Assembly (NCBI GenBank): GCA_010094045.1
Contig: ML986968.1
Coordinates: forward strand, 3,233 to 16,795
Length of the DNA stretch: 13,563 nucleotides
Direction of reading: 5' to 3'
From: Lojkania enalia
Taxonomy: Eukaryota; Ascomycota; Dothideomycetes; Pleosporales
Part shown: positions 8,481-13,563 of the stretch, piece by piece
How positions within the stretch are numbered: position 1 is the stretch's first letter
Layout: every line of letters begins with the position of its first letter
Position numbers and translations under genes: made by a program
The notes under the pieces: model-generated
Database searches by the model: none
Seen by the model: only the letters and a program-made list of their open reading frames with translations
What the model was told of the DNA's origin: nothing

Positions 8481-8654
8481 AGAAGAGTAATTTTAGGCCT
8501 ATAATTTAGTTTTCTAATCTACTACTTAACTCTTATATATTATTATCTACTAGGTAATCTATATTCTCTATACTATTCTTATATACCTTAATCTATTTAG
8601 TTAGGGCCTTTAAGGGTCTTAACTAATTTAGATACTTATTATAAAAAGCTTTTA

Positions 8655-8805
8655 GCTTATAAGGCGAACCTATAAAATTTAAGGCTTTATACTAGACCGG
8701 GTTAGAATTATATTCTACCTATTTTATACGGTATTTAAGGGTCTTATAATATAGTTTACTAGCTAGTATTTCTTTAACCTCCTACTCTTCTACCCTTTTA
8801 ATAGC
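8655..8805 (-). other. Chromodomain at the pol C-terminus of family D
   Basis: In the pol frame, after the integrase C-terminal part, there is 'VEE-stop-EVKEILASKL', then 'YKTLKYRIK-stop-VEY' and 'ALNFIGSPYKLKAFYNKY'. Reading the stops as Trp gives the EWEVEEIL...KYRVKWxGY...NF pattern of chromovirus chromodomains. Such domains bind histone marks of heterochromatin and steer integration there. The aromatic cage Trp codons are among those lost to stops. Confidence 0.85.
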
Positions 8806-9754
8806 GATAGTAGGTAGTTTTAAAGCTTCTTACCCTAGTAAAGAGTCCTAGAGATTCTTATATAATAGGTTTAGTACGAAGATATTATATATTCTCGACT
8901 TTAGGGGTAGCTGTAGATAGTATAAGTTTCTAACCTATTCTAGTACTTTAAAAGGGCTCTTCTATTAATTAGATAGCTTTCAGCTCAGTCTTTAAACTGT
9001 AAGATTCTTAGTATTTAGGTAGACTATATTACTAGTCTACTAATTAATTAGTCGCTAGTAATAGTTAATAATAGATTATATATAATCCTAAGTCTTCTTA
9101 ATATTAGCTTTTACAGTTTCCTAGACTATATATATACGAGTTACTAGAGCTAAGATATTTTTATAATTTAATTTATCTATTATAGTAATAGAATTAATAG
9201 AATATTTTTAATCCTAACTCTAATAGAGCTTAAATCTATATAAGATTTAATACGAGGATATTCTAATAGTCGTATAGGGTAGAGTTGTTTATACTTAGTT
9301 AATCCTAGGTAATAGAGAACTCTAGTTGTTCTAGTAGAAGGATATAAAAAAGTATAGTCTCTAATTAATATACTTATTTATAATCTCTATCTATTTATTA
9401 GTTTCTTTATAATAAGTAGTAGATAGTTTAATCTTTACGCCTAAAATATAGTAGAATTTAGACTAGAAACTAGATATAAACTAAGGTCCTTAATTTAAAA
9501 TAATAGTTTCGGGTATATAGTTAAAATAGTATACCTATTAAATAAACAATTCGGCTATTCCCTATATATTAATTATATAATAGTAAGGGATAGATACTAC
9601 TTATTTAGATAGGCGATTAATTACTACTATAATCTAATTATATCCGGACTTATCTATAGAAAAATCCTTAAAGTTAATATATAGGTACTATATTAGTTAA
9701 TTTAGTATAAGAAGTAGATAGATAAAACTTAGGGTTTAGGTTTATATTAGATAA

Positions 9755-9901
9755 GTTTTATAGTATAGAATGTAATTCTATATATATCGTTTATAAGTAG
9801 CCTTTATACTCTTCTAGTAGTACTTTTAGAATAGTAACTAATAGGTTTTAGTAGCGCTTAGGTATATAGAGGATACTTAGTTATAAGCCTCTTATATAAG
9901 C
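9755..9901 (-). other. Integrase H2C2 zinc region of family D with His and Cys turned to Tyr
   Basis: The pol frame reads E-A-Y-N and 'IYLSATKTY' where the family has EAHD and SAHPGATKTY, and 'NYILYYKTY' where it has NCILCRKTY. All four zinc ligands are Tyr. CAC/CAT to TAC/TAT and TGC/TGT to TAC/TAT are both expected products of RIP. Confidence 0.75.
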
Positions 9902-11022
9902 TATATATAAAGGCCTGAATCTAATAGAATATATAAGTAATTATTATAGAGGAGTAGTCTATTCTCTATCTAATACTTGTAGGGTAAAAGGGTATATTCC
10001 TGCGCGAAGGAAGCTTAGTTTTCCTATAATAATACGTCGATTAACTTTAAAGAGTCTAGTAATATAACCTACTTTTAGCCTTTAATAATATTTAGTATAG
10101 CCGCTTAAATTATTATTTAAATAATATAGGACTAGACTAATTCGGTATTAATTTAGGGGTAAAGTTAATACAGTCTAAATAGGACTCTTAACTAGTTATT
10201 AGTTTAAGCTGCTTTTAAGTTTTCTATATCTTATTTATAATAACTAAAGATATCTGCTCTAGTATTATTCTTATCTAGAGTATACTTAATTTAGAACTAA
10301 TATTAAGCTAATTCCTTAGTCTAATAAATTTAATAAGTATTAAGTACCTTTATAGTTATAAAATATTTAAGTAAGTAATAATTAGTATATACTAGAGTCC
10401 TAGTAGCTACTAAAGTAAGTTCTACCCTCTATTATTTAAATATAGTAATAATTACGAATAGTTTCTTATTGTAAATTTCTTAATTTAGTTCCGAACTAGA
10501 TAGAACTTTACTATAAAATATTATAGGGTACTATTTTCTGTTAGAATATTTCTATAATAGTATTTTTACAACTACTCTATTAGAGGTATTAGTTTCTATT
10601 TTTATTTCTAACGTAGGGTTAAAGTAGTAGAGTATAGATATACTTAATAGGGCTGACTTTAATTTCTTAAAGGTAATATTATATTCTAAAGTCTATATAA
10701 AAGGGGTTATAGAGCTTTATAATATAATAATTAGCTTTATAACACGCGAGAATTCTAGTATAAACTATTAATAGAATCTAGTAAAACCTAAGAAAGATTT
10801 TATACCTATTATAAGAGTAGGTAGCTACTAGTTATATAGTACTTCTACCTTTTCTAGGTTAACCTTAAAACCTTTATTTAAGAGGATATAACTAAAGTAT
10901 TTAGTTTAGGTAATATAGAATTCGCTCTTCTTAATATTAACTTATAACCCTACTTAATATAATCTCTTAAGAACTTTCTTAATATAGATAACGTATATTA
11001 CCTCGTCTTTAGAATAGATAAA

Positions 11023-11037
11023 GATATTATCTAGGTA
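11023..11037 (-). other. RT catalytic box of family D, altered
   Basis: TAC CTA GAT AAT ATC reads Y-L-D-N-I in place of YLDDI. GATGAT to GATAAT is again a TpG to TpA change. The same residue is lost in element A (2997-2999). Confidence 0.85.
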
Positions 11038-12069
11038 AGTAATATAGAAATTATCTAGGTAGTTAATTAGTATATTATTTATATAGTACTAGTAAGTTAC
11101 TAGACTATTATATAATTTAAAAGGTAGAACTTTATACTTATAGGTTCTATATCGAGTCTAAAAAGTAGTATATTCTTTAGAACTAGGGTCTATTCTAATC
11201 TTATTAAAGGCCGCGCGAATATTAAACTTAGTAAAGATTATTACTTTAGTAGGTCTAAATAGAAGTTTATCTATATGTAATATTAGATATATATTCTTAT
11301 AGATAAGAGTATTAAGTTTATAATAATCTATATAAATATATAGGTTACTATTAGGTTTATAGATATAAAGGATTAGAAATATAAAAAAGCTCCCACTCTA
11401 CTTAATATACCTATACTATAGATTATCTATAATATACTTTTTAGTTACCCCTAGCTTCTTAATATTCTACTTATATAATAGGCTATAACTATTAGAGAGG
11501 GGTTCTATAAAGATAATCTTATAATTATAAGAGCGGTATTCTAGTAATTAATAAGCTATAGTTTTACTAAATATATTCTAATACTTATAGTATTTAGAGA
11601 ATAATTAGAGATTTACTAGTACTCTGTTTTTAGCCTTATCTTCCAGCTCTAGGGCTTACTTATCTTTAATCAGCCGCTCGATTTCGTATAGAAATATAGA
11701 GAAAAACTTATTCTCTTTCCTCTTTATATTAAAGTAGAAAGTATTAGCTAAGATAAGAGTAATAATAGAAGAATAGACTTTCTTTAGATCGGGTTTAGAC
11801 TTTATTATATACGGGTATATAAGAGCTCTAAGCTTATTTAGACTATAAGTTATAGAAGACTAATATAGTTTTAGTAGTTTTAATAGACCCTTAATATAAT
11901 AAATAGTTAAACTATAGAACTACTAATACTAGTTCTTTTCCTATAAAGCGTTATATTACTAAATATCTAGCTCTACCTCCTTATCGTATACTAGTTAAGT
12001 TAATTATATAAGAAGAGGAGGTAAAGGATTATAAGTAGTAGGATACTTAGAGAGCTATATAATCCGATT

Positions 12070-12363
12070 CTTATCTATATTTAACTAGAGTTGAAAATAA
12101 TATAACTATTTAATACTAATAATATAATCCTAAGTATCTAAATCTATAATAATAAATAAGTAGTTTTAGATAGTTCTCCTATTAATTTATAGGTATAAGT
12201 AGATATACTAATTAACTAAAGTTTAGATTTAGTCCTAAAAACCTTTAATAGTAATTTTAAAGAGTAAGTACTATATTAATATATATAAAGCTTAAGAGAG
12301 TAATCTAGCTACTATAGAATTAAGGAATAAAAAGCCTTAAATATCTATATTAATAAGAGCGTT
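12070..12363 (-). other. Retropepsin domain of family D, active site altered
   Basis: In the pol frame the active-site region reads A-L-I-N-I-D-I-stop-G from 12360, where the family has A-L-I-D-(T/S)-G-A. ATTGAT to ATTAAT is a TpG to TpA change, so the catalytic Asp became Asn through RIP. The second half ('IDLDT', then hydrophobic 'IKxLYYFQL') matches the usual ILDLG...ILGRKW region. Confidence 0.8.
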
Positions 12364-12393
12364 TAATTATATACTAACACCTTTTAAATATAG

Positions 12394-13563
12394 AATAGTA
12401 GGAATTTAGAAGTATTTTCCTCTAAATAAATATAATAAATCGATATTTAATAAGTTATACTTATTTAAGCCTAGAATAGAGAGTTTTTCTAAGCGTTTCT
12501 ATTTCCTACCTAAGAACTATTTAAATAGTACTTATTTATATCTAGGAACTTTTCTTCCTTAATTTCCTTTTATTTAACCTCTATCTCTTATATTTTAAAG
12601 ACTATATATTTGTTTATAAAGTATTCTAATTTACTATAGTTATAGTAATTATCTAAAGTTGTATACTTTTTAGATATAGGAGTCTTACTAAATTAGGGTA
12701 GTATTAGATTATAGGTTATCTTAAATAAACTCTTAGAAACCTTCTAGTACTAATCCGAATTTATTTTAGCTATAATCTATAGGCTAATAGTTTATTCTAG
12801 AAGGTTAGGAATACTCTTCCTTTCTATATTATAAGCTGTTAAATAGATAACTATAGTATTAAAGGAGCTTTTCTATATAAGCTTAAAGCTAAAGTTTAGT
12901 ATCCTTAAGTTAAGGAGAATCTTATCCTATAAGTAGAAGAACTACTTAGATTAGGATACGGATCTTCTAATAGTTATACTAATAAAGTAAGCTTTAAAAG
13001 TTAGGAATATTTCTTTCTTATTTATTCTTAGGATCTAAAATACCTATTGTACCTCTATCTCTTTATTACTTATAATAAAATATAATTGTAGAAGTAAAAT
13101 TATTTCTTTAGTATTCTTAAACTAATACTAGTCTAATTTAGCTAGGTATTTTAACTTTAGATATCCTTTTATAGTACTAGAGGTATATTTCTATACTAAT
13201 ACTATACGTATATACTCTATTAGATAGTAATCTATATTAATCTTAAGTTAGTCTAGAATTAAGACTTATTATTATTTAAATATAGGTTTACTACTATCTA
13301 TAAAGTTTTTAATTTTAGGCGTACGTTTAGTAAGGTAGGCTTAAAGAAGCTTAAAAGTAGCTAAGAGGTTTCTTACTAGGAGAGTTATAAAAGTTTTTTA
13401 GCGTATTATTAGTTCTAATTTAGTAGTTTATAGAGGTTAATTAGAACTAATAGTTCTCTATTATATTAAGTATATAATCTCCTCTTATAAAATTGCGACT
13501 TATTCTTTAAGGGTTAGTTTACTCTAATTTTCCTTTAAATTAGATAGGTTCTTTATTATAGGC
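12394..13563 (-). pseudogene. gag: Family D gag remnant (copy 2), 5' end beyond window
   Basis: This is the Gag gene belonging to the pol at 8490-12445. The frame (GCT codon at 13142-13140) is open apart from TAA/TAG codons at expected Gln/Trp sites, through 'LLVRNLLATFKLL', 'KRTPKIKNFIDSSKPIFK', 'INIDYYLIEYIRIVL', 'GYLKLKYLAKLD', 'YFISITIRRSVS', 'DKILLNLRILNFSFKLI', 'YLTAYNIERKSIPNLLE' and 'YTTLDNYYNYSKLEYFIN'. This spacing fits a Ty3/gypsy capsid core. A Tyr-rich stretch near 12405-12440 may be a CCHC zinc knuckle with its Cys changed to Tyr, but I cannot place all ligands. The pol frame lies at -1 relative to this frame, and the two are both open for a short distance around 12370-12445. 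Confidence 0.8.

Larger units (their letters stand above)
8490..12445 (-). pseudogene. pol: Family D chromovirus pol remnant (PR-RT-RH-IN-chromodomain)
   Basis: A single minus-strand frame (codons ending the series 12360, 11376, 11037, 10254, 9675, 8790) spans the whole polyprotein with no frameshift. In order: retropepsin from about 12360 ('ALIN' for the family ALID active site, then 'GFLFLNSIVARLL', 'FIIIDLDT', 'YFQLxLNIDKNRI'); RT from about 11640 ('YRSYNYKI', 'IYIDYYKLNTL', 'FNIRAAFNKIRID', YLDNI at 11037-11023, 'FLGFTRFY'); RNase H ('IKIETNTSNRVV', 'YSKVLSSSELN', 'LVYTNYYLLKYF'); H2C2 region 9901-9755; integrase core from 9675 ('FKDFSIDKSGYN', 'INRLSK', 'GVKIKLSTTYYKETNK'); and a C-terminal chromodomain. 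All stops are TAA/TAG at Gln/Trp positions. The end is uncertain: TAA at 8535-8533 or one of the next stops to about 8480. Length matches a normal chromovirus pol of about 1,300 residues. Confidence 0.95.
8481..13563 (-). mobile_element. Ty3/gypsy chromovirus of family D, RIP-degraded, partial
   Basis: Read right to left, gag, protease, RT, RNase H, integrase and chromodomain follow in the order of a chromovirus. The element runs off the right edge before the start of gag, and no LTR of it could be identified in the window. Its sequence is unrelated to family A beyond shared Ty3/gypsy motifs, and it lies in the opposite orientation. Confidence 0.9.

Noticed and set aside
12405..12440. A CCHC zinc knuckle at the end of family D Gag
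   Set aside because: Tyr residues could replace Cys, but the His position reads Thr and the spacing does not fit, so I mention it only as a possibility in the gag entry.
1..13563. Mitochondrial or organelle origin because of very high A+T
   Set aside because: The bias is specific (CA/TG loss with CG, CC and GG kept), and the window contains nested LTR retrotransposons in both orientations, which fits nuclear RIP and not organelle DNA.
1..13563. Functional open reading frames, tRNA genes or CRISPR-like arrays
   Set aside because: Open stretches are short and lack ATG; no cloverleaf or regularly spaced repeats were found; the periodic look comes from TA-rich RIP products.

Overview
The window is a block of degenerate transposable elements from a filamentous ascomycete (Pezizomycotina-type) genome. 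I see no intact host gene, tRNA, rRNA or CRISPR array. The whole sequence is very A+T-rich, and CpA and TpG are almost absent while TpA is everywhere; most 60-base rows have none or one CA or TG. Repeat copies differ from one another almost only by C/T and G/A transitions. This is the signature of repeat-induced point mutation (RIP), which turns CpA into TpA on either strand. As a result ATG is nearly missing, Gln and Trp codons have become TAA/TAG, and Cys and His codons have become Tyr. Reading those stops as former Gln/Trp reveals long retrotransposon proteins.

Layout on the + axis. (1) 1-155: 3' end of an LTR of family A. (2) 156-~1400: minus-strand gag remnant of family D, first copy, followed by ~420 bp without a gene. 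(3) 1825-7425: a Ty3/gypsy element of family A on the plus strand, with a 280-bp LTR at 1825-2104, a pol remnant at ~2310-5160 (reverse transcriptase, RNase H, integrase), a further ~1.9 kb that gag-pol does not explain, and a 279-bp LTR at 7147-7425. Gag and protease of this element are missing. (4) 7426-~8480: about 1 kb with no recognisable gene, somewhat richer in surviving CA and containing a purine tract. (5) ~8490-13563: a minus-strand Ty3/gypsy chromovirus of family D, running from the right edge leftwards: gag, protease, reverse transcriptase, RNase H, H2C2 zinc region, integrase, chromodomain. Its 5' LTR lies outside the window. The gag copies in (2) and (5) are homologous over their full visible length.

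How the parts relate. The two families are distinct chromovirus-like lineages in opposite orientation. A family A LTR sits directly against the family D gag copy at 155/156; the second gag copy shows the same site uninterrupted near 12395, so A jumped into a D element. None of the proteins can work: RIP has put dozens of stops in each and changed key catalytic and zinc-binding residues. Indels are strikingly few: family D pol stays in one frame for about 3.8 kb, and family A pol has one 1-base frameshift. Decay has therefore been almost purely by RIP.

The least explained parts are the 1.9 kb between pol and the 3' LTR of element A, which holds an antisense coiled-coil reading frame and a 52-bp near-perfect palindrome, and the 1 kb at 7426-8480.
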